This document shows, one piece after another, positions 1 to 6,870 of a stretch of DNA of 16,756 nt (its first letter is position 1; each line of letters begins with the position of its first letter). Source of the stretch: Candidatus Solibacter sp. (lineage in GTDB: Bacteria; Acidobacteriota; Terriglobia; Bryobacterales; Bryobacteraceae); contig JADGNT010000013.1 in the NCBI GenBank assembly GCA_017883345.1, positions 1 through 16,756 on the forward strand, in the 5' to 3' direction. Under the pieces are notes generated by a model. That model made no database searches. It was not told where the DNA came from and saw nothing but the letters and a program-made list of their open reading frames with translations. A program made the position numbers and the translations under genes.

Positions 1-1333
1 AGTTATTGCGGCGGAACTGCAGCCGCTGCCGGTCGGTGAGATTCATGTCGACCGCCAGCGTGTCCTTGCGCTGATCCTGCGGATGGAGCGCAGTCACGTA
101 GTAGTTGCTGGTTCCTCCGGCGGCGCCGACGGGAATGTCGGCCTTGGGATATGCCTTCAGGATGCCCAGGCCATTGGGACTTTGAAGCCCCACGGGGATG
201 AGGTTGCCCGGAATCGGAACCTTCGTGTTCGGGTCCACAAGCTGTACCACCTTACCCAGAATGTTCACCGGGTTGTTGGTCAGCAACTCGCTGAAGTCTC
301 CCGTGCGCATCTTGGCGGACGGCACGGTCCAGGTGGCGGAGTCGTAGAAACGGTACTTCACCCACTCCTGGCCCCAATACCAGAAGAACTTCGATTTGTC
401 CTTGTTGAACTTTCCAGGAATATAGAAAGGACCGCCGGCGTTGTATCCGTACTGGTTGTAGCGGAACGGCAGCACCGTGCTGTTCGGCAGCAAGCCCGGT
501 ATGTCGGGTGTGTGGTTGCGCGTCCAGGTGTTCGCATTGAAAGCATCGTTGCGGACATACTCGTAGGCGTTGCCGTGGAACTGCTGTCCGCCGGAACGCG
601 TGACGATGCGGATCTGGGCGCCGGAAGTGCGTCCGTATTCGGCCGCATAGGCCGCAGTCAGAATCTGTACTTCCTGGGTGGAATCGACGTCGGCAGCGCC
701 GATGGCCGAGCCGTTGGCGCGCGTACGCACTGCCGGAGCGCCGTCGTAGGTGGTCAGGTTTTCCTGAGTGCGCGAACCATTGAAATTCGAAGGCCCCTGG
801 CTCATTCCAAAAGAGAGGCCGGCAGCGTTGGTGGGGCGCGCGCCGGGCGCGAGCGCTGCGAGACCGACCGGGTTGCGGCCGTTCAACTCCAGCAAGTCGA
901 TTTGCTGACGTGTAACCAGAGCCTGGCTAGTTGCGGATTCCGTCTGCAAAGCCTGGGCCGAGGCCGCAACCTCGACAGTTTCAGTCGCTGCGCCGACCAC
1001 CAGGGCGGCGTCTACCGCCAGTGCCCCGCTGGGGTCAAGCTTGTTGCGCGTGGCCTCGTACTTCTTGAAGCCAGCCGCTTCGGCGGTGATTGTATACAAG
1101 CCCGCCGGAATGTTCGTGACCACGTAATAGCCGGATTCGTTGGTGTTGGTGCGGCGCTCGGTCCCTGTGGCTTCATTCTTGACGCTCACTTGGGCCTTTG
1201 GCACGACGGCGCCAGAAGGATCTTTCACAAACCCCGAAATCGAACCCAAATCCGATTGCGCGAACGCGAGACTCGTGCAAACCATTAAAACTAGTGCGAG
1301 CGCCAAGGCTCGCATGGAACATACACGGTTCAT
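1..1333 (-). CDS. TonB-dependent receptor, Oar-like, N-terminal part (runs off left edge)
   Basis: The minus frame is open from ATG 1333-1331 to the window edge, giving 444 residues of a protein whose family usually has about 1,000-1,200. It begins MNRVCSMRALALALVLMV, a signal peptide ending near SLAFAQ. Residues about 30-110 form a carboxypeptidase-regulatory-like beta-sandwich (GSISGFVKDPSGAVVPKAQV, then ESGYYVVTNIPAGLYTI). After it comes a TonB plug region with LLELNGRNP, NFNGSRTQENLTTYDG, EVQILTAAYAAEYGRTSGAQ and VTRSGGQQFHGNAYEYVRND, all typical of Acidobacteriota Oar-like receptors. Such proteins sit in the outer membrane and import large ligands such as glycan or peptide fragments using TonB energy; the ligand here is unknown. 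The C-terminal barrel lies outside the window. The gene diverges from the M14 peptidase across a 264-bp spacer. Long open frames on the opposite strand are shadows. Confidence 0.93.
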   Translation of the reverse strand, partial: MNRVCSMRALALALVLMVCTSLAFAQSDLGSISGFVKDPSGAVVPKAQVSVKNEATGTERRTNTNESGYYVVTNIPAGLYTITAEAAGFKKYEATRNKLDPSGALAVDAALVVGAATETVEVAASAQALQTESATSQALVTRQQIDLLELNGRNPVGLAALAPGARPTNAAGLSFGMSQGPSNFNGSRTQENLTTYDGAPAVRTRANGSAIGAADVDSTQEVQILTAAYAAEYGRTSGAQIRIVTRSGGQQFHGNAYEYVRNDAFNANTWTRNHTPDIPGLLPNSTVLPFRYNQYGYNAGGPFYIPGKFNKDKSKFFWYWGQEWVKYRFYDSATWTVPSAKMRTGDFSELLTNNPVNILGKVVQLVDPNTKVPIPGNLIPVGLQSPNGLGILKAYPKADIPVGAAGGTSNYYVTALHPQDQRKDTLAVDMNLTDRQRLQFRRNN

Positions 1334-1341
1334 ACTTTTTT

Positions 1342-1347
1342 CTCCTC
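1342..1347 (-). promoter_or_regulatory. Ribosome binding site of the TonB receptor
   Basis: GAGGAG on the minus strand lies 8 nt before ATG 1333-1331. This supports that start over the internal Met7 and fits the signal peptide that follows it directly. Confidence 0.75.
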
Positions 1348-1466
1348 TTTGTATTGAGAACTAACCTTTGACCCTTGTGCCCGCCGGAACGTAGACCGCT
1401 CCGGATTTCCTTTGCGACGATATGCGGCGATGTCTCCTTGTTGCTTTATTTGACGCCCCTGGTGGC

Positions 1467-1480
1467 TGCACACGTGTGCA
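1467..1480. promoter_or_regulatory. Perfect 14-bp palindrome in the divergent spacer (possible operator)
   Basis: TGCACACGTGTGCA reads identically on both strands. It sits in the middle of the 264-bp spacer (1334-1597) between the TonB receptor and the M14 peptidase, 134 bp from the receptor start and 118 bp from the peptidase start. A dimeric regulator could bind here and control both genes, but no regulator is encoded nearby. About one perfect 14-bp palindrome is expected by chance in a sequence of this length, so position is the main support. I found no convincing paired -35/-10 boxes elsewhere in the spacer. Confidence 0.35.
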
Positions 1481-1582
1481 AGATATTTCAAACTACACCG
1501 GGAAACCGTGGGTGTCAAGGGGAAAAAACAGGGGGATCTCAACAGCCGGGCGTCACGACGTAGCGGACCCGGGCGCATCCGG

Positions 1583-1588
1583 TATAAA
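1583..1588 (+). promoter_or_regulatory. -10-like box just before the M14 peptidase start
   Basis: TATAAA lies 9 nt upstream of ATG 1598. If used, transcription would start around 1594-1598, giving an almost leaderless mRNA. This agrees with the absence of a Shine-Dalgarno sequence before that ATG. No recognisable -35 box is present, so the call is weak. Confidence 0.3.
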
Positions 1589-1597
1589 CTTTCACTC

Positions 1598-4498
1598 ATG
1601 AAGTCTCGACCCATGCATCCTTTGGTGTTCATCGCCGCCGCAGCCCTGTCCGCCTGGACCCTGGCCGCCCAAACACTGCCGAATATTACCACACCCAAGG
1701 AGGCGCTTGGATTTAACATCGGTGACGATTATCAGGTCGCCAACTACACCCAGTTGGAAACTTACTGGAAAAAGCTGGCGGCGGAAAGCCCGCGCATGAA
1801 GCTGGAGAGCATCGGCAAGACCGAGGAAGGCCGCGACCAGTGGATGGCCGTCATCACCTCGCCCGACAATATGAAGAAGCTCGCGCGCTACAAGGAAATC
1901 GCCGGCAAGCTGGCGCATGCCGAAGGCGTCAGCGAGCCGGAGGCGCGCGCCCTCGCCAAGGAAGGCAAGGCCATCGTGTGGATCGATGGCGGACTGCACG
2001 CCTCTGAAACCGTGGGCTCGCAGCAGCTCATGGAGTGGGTCTACCAGATGGTGAGCCGCACCGACGAAGAGACCATGCGCTTCCTCAACGACGTCATCGT
2101 GCTCAACGTCCAGGCCAACCCCGACGGACAGGAACTCGTCGCCAACTGGTACATGCGCGAAAAGGACCCGCTCAAGCGCAGCATGAACGGCCTGCCCCGC
2201 CTCTACGCCAAATACGTCGGCCACGACGACAATCGCGATTTTTACATGTCTAACATGAAGGAATCCACCAACATGAACCGCCAACTGTTCATCGAGTGGT
2301 TCCCCGAGATCATGTACAACCACCACCAGACCGGCCCCGCCGGCGCCGTGGTCTTCATCCCGCCCTTCCGCGATCCGTTCAACTACAACTTCGATCCCCT
2401 GGTGCCCCTGGGTATCGAAATGGTCGGCACCGCCATGCACAGCCGCCTGGTAGCCGAGGGCAAGGGCGGCAGCGCCATGCGCACCGGCGCGAATTACTCC
2501 ACCTGGTGGAACGGCGGCTTGCGCACCGTCACCTATTTCCACAACATGATCGGCATCCTCACCGAGATCATCGGCAATCCCACCCCCACGCGGATCCCCT
2601 TGGTCGCCGACAAGCAACTGCCGCAGGGCGATTGGCCCATGCCGGTGGTTCCGGGCGAGTGGCATTACCGCCAGTCGATCGACTATGAGATGACGCAGAA
2701 CCGCGCCATCATGGACCTGGCCTCGCGCTACCGCGAAACCTGGCTGTTCAACATCTGGCGGATGGGAACCAACTCCATCCGGAACGGCAGCACCGATCAC
2801 TGGACCGTGACGCCCAAGCGCATCGCGGCTCTGGAAGCGGCGGCGGTGTTGGCTGCCCCGGCGACGGCCGGCGGCGCCGGACGCGGCGGCCGTGGTGGAC
2901 GCGGCGGCGCGGCGGCGGCGCCTGCAGCGGCTCCAACCACAACCCAGGCGGGCGGCGACGTCCCGGCCGGAGGCGGCACCTTCGGCGGCTTCGCCCGCTC
3001 GATTCCCGCCGAGTTGTACGACACGGTTCTGCACGATCCCAAACTGCGCGATCCGCGCGGCTACATCATTCCCTCCGGCCAGGCCGACTTTGCCACCGCC
3101 ACCGAATTTGTCAACGCTCTGTTGAAAAACGGCATCGCCATCCAGCGCGCGACCTCCGCCTTCCAGGTGGCCGGCAAGAGCTATCCCGCGGGTTCGTATG
3201 TGGTCAAGGCCGCACAGGCTTTCCGCCCCCACGTGATGGACATGTTCGAGCCGCAGGACCATCCCAACGATTTCGCTTACCCCGGCGGCCCGCCCAAGCG
3301 CCCTTACGACATCACCGGCTGGACGCTCGCCATGCAGATGGGCGTGCAGTTCGATCGCGTGATGGAGAGCTTCGACGGCCCCTTCACCAAGATCAACGGC
3401 CTCGTGCCGCCTCCCGCCATGTCCGTCGTGGGACCCTCCAACCCCGCGGGCTACCTGATCAGCCACCGCATCAACAACTCGTTCGTGCTGATCAACCGCC
3501 TGATGAAGGCCAACGCCGGCGTCTACTGGCTGAAGTCGGCCGGCGCGGCGGATGGCGAAGACCTCGGCACCGGCGCCATCTGGGTTCCGGCATCCGCCGC
3601 CGCCCGCCCCGTGCTCGAAAAGAGCGCGCACGATCTCGGCGTGACCGTCCACGCGGTGGCCAAAGCGCCCACCGGCGATGCCCTGAAGCTCAAGCCCATC
3701 CGCATCGGCCTCTACGATCAGTACGGCGGATCCATGCCCTCCGGCTGGACGCGCTGGCTTTTCGAGCAGTACGAATTCCCCTTCGAAGTGGTCTACCCCG
3801 CGGCCCTCGACGCGGGCGATCTCAAGAGTAAGTTCGATGTGATCGTCTTCACCGACGGCGCGATTCGGCGCGGCGCCGCGGGTGGCCGCGGTGGCGGCGG
3901 CGGCTTCGGCGCGCCCGATCCGGCCACCATCCCAGCCGAGTACCAGAGCATGCTGGGCCGTATCTCCGACGACAAGACCATGCCCCAGCTCAAGAAGTTC
4001 GTCGAGAGCGGCGGCAGCATCGTGACCATCGGCAGTTCCACCAGCATCGCCGAGGTCTTCGGCATCCCGGTGAAAAATCACCTCGTCGAAAAAGGTCCCG
4101 ACGGCAAGGACCGCGCCCTACCGGGTGAGAAGTTCTACATCCCGGGTTCGCTGCTCAAGGCCCACCTCGATAACACCAATCCGCTGGCCTACGGCATGCC
4201 CGGCGAAGTGGACGTGTTCTACGACAACAGCCCGGTATTCCGCATGGAGCCTACCGCGGCCCTGAAGAAGACCAACGCCGTCGGCTGGTTCAGCGGCGCC
4301 GAACCGCTGGACAGCGGCTGGGCCTGGGGGCAGCAATACCTCGAGGGCGGCACCGTCTTCGCCGAAGCGTCCGTGGGCGAAGGCAAGGTCTTCCTGCTCG
4401 GTCCGGAAGTCAATTTCCGCGACCAGCCGCACGCCACCTTCAAGCTGCTCTTTAACGGCCTGTACTCCGGCTCCGCGAAGCCCGCCGCGTTGAACTAA
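1598..4498 (+). CDS. Secreted M14-family zinc carboxypeptidase-like metallopeptidase
   Basis: This 966-residue protein starts at ATG 1598 because the signal peptide MKSRPMHPLVFIAAAALSAW... begins there. The frame is open 30 codons further upstream, but that stretch has no signal character. The M14 catalytic domain is visible: zinc motif HxxE as H134-A-S-E137, NPDG at 174-177, the third zinc-ligand candidate in NHH (H242/H243), and the catalytic Glu candidate E323 in GILTEIIG. The family cleaves C-terminal residues or modified peptides; here it would act in the periplasm or outside the cell. A Gly/Arg/Ala-rich insert (AGRGGRGGRGG, roughly residues 424-462) follows the catalytic domain. The C-terminal half ends with a class I glutamine-amidotransferase-like region (IRIGLYDQYGG, then FDVIVFTDGAIR, a second Gly-rich loop, and KKFVESGGSIVTIG). 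The gene appears monocistronic, with a hairpin right after the stop. Substrate unknown. Confidence 0.9.
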   Translation: MKSRPMHPLVFIAAAALSAWTLAAQTLPNITTPKEALGFNIGDDYQVANYTQLETYWKKLAAESPRMKLESIGKTEEGRDQWMAVITSPDNMKKLARYKEIAGKLAHAEGVSEPEARALAKEGKAIVWIDGGLHASETVGSQQLMEWVYQMVSRTDEETMRFLNDVIVLNVQANPDGQELVANWYMREKDPLKRSMNGLPRLYAKYVGHDDNRDFYMSNMKESTNMNRQLFIEWFPEIMYNHHQTGPAGAVVFIPPFRDPFNYNFDPLVPLGIEMVGTAMHSRLVAEGKGGSAMRTGANYSTWWNGGLRTVTYFHNMIGILTEIIGNPTPTRIPLVADKQLPQGDWPMPVVPGEWHYRQSIDYEMTQNRAIMDLASRYRETWLFNIWRMGTNSIRNGSTDHWTVTPKRIAALEAAAVLAAPATAGGAGRGGRGGRGGAAAAPAAAPTTTQAGGDVPAGGGTFGGFARSIPAELYDTVLHDPKLRDPRGYIIPSGQADFATATEFVNALLKNGIAIQRATSAFQVAGKSYPAGSYVVKAAQAFRPHVMDMFEPQDHPNDFAYPGGPPKRPYDITGWTLAMQMGVQFDRVMESFDGPFTKINGLVPPPAMSVVGPSNPAGYLISHRINNSFVLINRLMKANAGVYWLKSAGAADGEDLGTGAIWVPASAAARPVLEKSAHDLGVTVHAVAKAPTGDALKLKPIRIGLYDQYGGSMPSGWTRWLFEQYEFPFEVVYPAALDAGDLKSKFDVIVFTDGAIRRGAAGGRGGGGGFGAPDPATIPAEYQSMLGRISDDKTMPQLKKFVESGGSIVTIGSSTSIAEVFGIPVKNHLVEKGPDGKDRALPGEKFYIPGSLLKAHLDNTNPLAYGMPGEVDVFYDNSPVFRMEPTAALKKTNAVGWFSGAEPLDSGWAWGQQYLEGGTVFAEASVGEGKVFLLGPEVNFRDQPHATFKLLFNGLYSGSAKPAALN

Positions 4499-4511
4499 CT
4501 CCGCGTACCAC

Positions 4512-4545
4512 CCGGCGGAAGGGCGAGTCCCGCTCCTTCCGCCGG
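4512..4545 (+). terminator. Hairpin terminator after the M14 peptidase
   Basis: An 11-bp perfect stem, CCGGCGGAAGG (4512-4522) and CCTTCCGCCGG (4535-4545), lies 13 bp after the stop. One G-U pair and two G-C pairs extend it inward, leaving a loop of about 6 nt. The following ctgttattgcttct is only moderately T-rich. The stem is nearly symmetric, but only the plus-strand gene ends here. Confidence 0.7.
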
Positions 4546-4640
4546 CTGTTATTGCTTCTCTCCGGAAACCGCCCGCCATCGCCCGAAGGCAACCACCCTC
4601 CGCTGTCTCCGCGCTTGTTCTCTCCTTGACTTCGTCGGTT

Positions 4641-4677
4641 CTCCGCGTCTTCCTCCGCGTCTCCGCGTCTCCGCGTC
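4641..4677. repeat. CTCCGCGT short tandem repeat upstream of uvrB
   Basis: Four copies of CTCCGCGT lie at 4641, 4653, 4661 and 4669, with a CTTC insertion after the first. Related fragments occur just upstream (tctccgcgc near 4609). The opposite strand reads as charged low-complexity peptide ([13 protein letters not shown]) that resembles no real gene. This kind of GC-rich octamer string recurs in spacers of many bacterial genomes; a function is not known to me. The rest of the 4546-4720 spacer shows no other clear element. Confidence 0.6.
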
Positions 4678-4720
4678 AAATCAACCCCTCCCTGCTTCAC
4701 GCCTGTGCCAACCTAAGAGT

Positions 4721-6697
4721 ATGAGCTTTCGACTGGCCGTCACCTACCAGCCTCGCGGCGATCAGGAGAACGCCATCGCGGAACTCACGCGCGGCGTTCG
4801 CGAAGGGGAGCAGCACCAGGTCCTGCTCGGCGTCACCGGGAGCGGCAAGACCTTCACCATGGCCAAGGTCATCGAGGCGGTCAACCGCCCGGCCCTCATC
4901 CTGGCGCACAACAAGACGCTCGCCGCCCAGCTCTACCACGAGTTCAAGACCTTCTTCCCCGACGCCGCCGTGGAGTACTTCGTCAGCTACTACGATTATT
5001 ACCAGCCCGAAGCCTACATCCCCTCCAGCGACGTCTACATCGAAAAAGACGCCACCGTCAACGACGAGTTGGACAAGCTGCGCCTCGCCGCCACCAAGAG
5101 CCTCTTCGAGCGCCGCGATTGCGTGATCGTCTCCAGCGTCAGTTGCATCTACGGCCTGGGGTCCCCCGAGGCCTACTACGGCATGCTGCTCATGCTGGAA
5201 AAAGGTCAGCATATTTCGCGCAATCAGATTGTCACCCGCCTGGTGGAGATCCTCTACGACCGCAACGACACCGATTTCCGCCGCGGCACCTTCCGCGTGC
5301 GCGGCGACGTGATCGAGGTCTTCCCCACCTACGACGACGATGCCTACCGCATCGAACTCTGGGGCGATGAGGTCGAGAACCTCTCCCAGATCGACCCCCT
5401 CCTCGGCCAGGTCAAGCAGACCTACCAGCGCCTGCCGATCTATCCCAAGACCCACTACGTCATGTCGGCCGCCACCAAGGAGGCTGCCATGAACAGCATC
5501 CGAAATGAGTTGGAGTGGTGGCACAAGGAGCTGCAGAAACAGGGCAAACTCATCGAGGCGCAGCGCCTCTTTCAGCGCACCATGTTCGATCTCGAAATGA
5601 TGAAGGAGATCGGCTACTGCCACGGCATCGAGAACTACTCCCGCCACTTCTCCGGCCGCCTGCCCGGCGAAGCGCCGCCCACCCTACTCGATTACCTGCC
5701 CCACGATGCCCTCATGTTTCTCGATGAAAGCCACCAGACCGTCCCTCAACTGCACGGCATGTACCATGGCGACCGGTCCCGCAAGGAGGTGCTGGTGGCT
5801 CACGGTTTCCGCATGCCGAGCGCGCTCGATAACCGGCCCCTGACCTTCGAGGAATTCGAACACCGCGTCAACCAACTGGTCTACGTCTCCGCCACGCCGG
5901 GCCCCTACGAACTCACCAAAACGGCCGGCGTGGTGGTGGAGCAGATCATCCGCCCCACCGGCCTGCTGGACCCCACCGTGGAGATCCGCCCCGTCAAGGG
6001 ACAGGTGGACGATCTGCTCGGCCAGATCCATAAGCGCGTGGAGAACAATCAGCGCGTGCTCGTCACCACCCTCACCAAGCGCATGGCCGAAGACCTGGCG
6101 GAGTATTATTCCGAGGTCGGCGTGCGCTGCCGCTACCTGCACTCGGAAATTACCACCCTGGACCGCATACGCATCCTGCGCGACCTGCGGCGCGGCGAGT
6201 TCGACGTGCTGATCGGCATCAACCTGCTGCGCGAAGGCCTCGACCTGCCGGAGGTCTCGCTCGTCGCCATTCTCGATGCCGATAAGGAAGGCTTCCTGCG
6301 TTCCTGGGGCGCGCTGCTGCAAACCATGGGGCGCGCCGCGCGCCACGTGGAGGGGCACGCCATCCTCTATGCCGACGTCATGACGGACAGTATGCGCAAG
6401 GCGCTGTCGGAAACCGCGCGCCGCCGCCAGACGCAACTGGAATACAACGAGCGCAATCACATCACGCCGCAATCCATCGTCAAGCCCATCGATATGAGCC
6501 TGGTGGCCGTGGCCGAGGGCGACTACGTCACCGTGCCGCTCGAAGTGGACGAAGAGGTCGACAACCTGACGCCCGAACAGCGCCTCCGCTTCATCGCCGA
6601 ACTCGAGGAGCGCATGCGCGAAGCCGCCCGCAAGTTCGAGTTTGAAAAAGCCGCCCAATTGCGCGACCGCGTCAAGGCCCTCAAGCTGCCGGCATAA
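4721..6697 (+). CDS. uvrB: Excinuclease ABC subunit B (UvrB)
   Basis: UvrB of 658 residues, close to the usual 660-680. It is the damage-verifying helicase-like subunit of bacterial nucleotide excision repair: UvrA loads it, it inserts a beta-hairpin between the strands, and it recruits UvrC for incision. Visible are Walker A GVTGSGKT (37-44), the Tyr-rich hairpin [15 protein letters not shown] from residue 90, the DESH Walker B motif (335-338), the [17 protein letters not shown] segment, helicase motifs [12 protein letters not shown] and QTMGRAARH, the [14 protein letters not shown] stretch, and the C-terminal UVR domain ([20 protein letters not shown]). All key residues look intact. The start is supported by N-terminal homology ([15 protein letters not shown]). 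No proper Shine-Dalgarno lies before it: AAGAG is immediately adjacent to the ATG, so it may be leaderless. No uvrA or uvrC is adjacent, as is common. No LexA box was recognised. Confidence 0.98.
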   Translation: MSFRLAVTYQPRGDQENAIAELTRGVREGEQHQVLLGVTGSGKTFTMAKVIEAVNRPALILAHNKTLAAQLYHEFKTFFPDAAVEYFVSYYDYYQPEAYIPSSDVYIEKDATVNDELDKLRLAATKSLFERRDCVIVSSVSCIYGLGSPEAYYGMLLMLEKGQHISRNQIVTRLVEILYDRNDTDFRRGTFRVRGDVIEVFPTYDDDAYRIELWGDEVENLSQIDPLLGQVKQTYQRLPIYPKTHYVMSAATKEAAMNSIRNELEWWHKELQKQGKLIEAQRLFQRTMFDLEMMKEIGYCHGIENYSRHFSGRLPGEAPPTLLDYLPHDALMFLDESHQTVPQLHGMYHGDRSRKEVLVAHGFRMPSALDNRPLTFEEFEHRVNQLVYVSATPGPYELTKTAGVVVEQIIRPTGLLDPTVEIRPVKGQVDDLLGQIHKRVENNQRVLVTTLTKRMAEDLAEYYSEVGVRCRYLHSEITTLDRIRILRDLRRGEFDVLIGINLLREGLDLPEVSLVAILDADKEGFLRSWGALLQTMGRAARHVEGHAILYADVMTDSMRKALSETARRRQTQLEYNERNHITPQSIVKPIDMSLVAVAEGDYVTVPLEVDEEVDNLTPEQRLRFIAELEERMREAARKFEFEKAAQLRDRVKALKLPA

Positions 6698-6764
6698 GTT
6701 GCTCATGACGCCTGCGCCGACCGGTGAAGATCCCGGCTCCGCGCCGATTCGATGACATCCCCAT

Positions 6765-6788
6765 GGCCCTGACGGGCCGCAATGCGGC
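6765..6788 (+). other. Two short hairpins in the uvrB-SNF2 spacer
   Basis: GGCCC tgac GGGCC (6765-6778) and GCCGC aat GCGGC (6776-6788) overlap at their shared GCC, so only one stem can form at a time. They could help end uvrB transcription, but no T-run follows and they lie about 70 bp after the stop. The 173-bp spacer otherwise holds only a TATGCT at 6831, a weak -10 candidate for the SNF2 gene with no -35 partner. Confidence 0.25.
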
Positions 6789-6853
6789 TGCCGGCGCTCG
6801 ATCGTCACTACCCGCTTGCCGGCACCCTGCTATGCTGTCTCGTTAGTCCGAAG

Positions 6854-6860
6854 AAGGAGG
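6854..6860 (+). promoter_or_regulatory. Strong ribosome binding site of the SNF2 helicase
   Basis: AAGGAGG lies 10 nt before ATG 6871 and fixes this start for the SWIM/SNF2 protein. Confidence 0.75.
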
Positions 6861-6870
6861 ATTCGCTGGC

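Noticed and set aside
83-1288. A 401-codon plus-strand frame opposite the TonB receptor
   Set aside because: The minus strand gives a clear regulatory-like domain and TonB plug with an SD; the plus frame has no recognisable motif.
1375-1563. A small 62-codon plus frame in the receptor/peptidase spacer
   Set aside because: No SD, no motif, and it covers the palindrome and promoter region; more likely non-coding.
1592-4081. An 829-codon open frame antisense to the M14 peptidase
   Set aside because: It is low-complexity Gly/His/Ala/Val-rich translation opposite a well-supported M14 gene. This is a shadow caused by high GC at third positions.
4452-4700. A minus-strand 82-codon frame over the CTCCGCGT repeat
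   Set aside because: The peptide [13 protein letters not shown] is a direct translation of the octamer repeat, and the frame overlaps the terminator hairpin.
4697-6808. Long minus-strand frames (4697-5647 and 5684-6808) opposite uvrB
   Set aside because: Both are reverse reads of conserved UvrB codons with biased composition and no motif.
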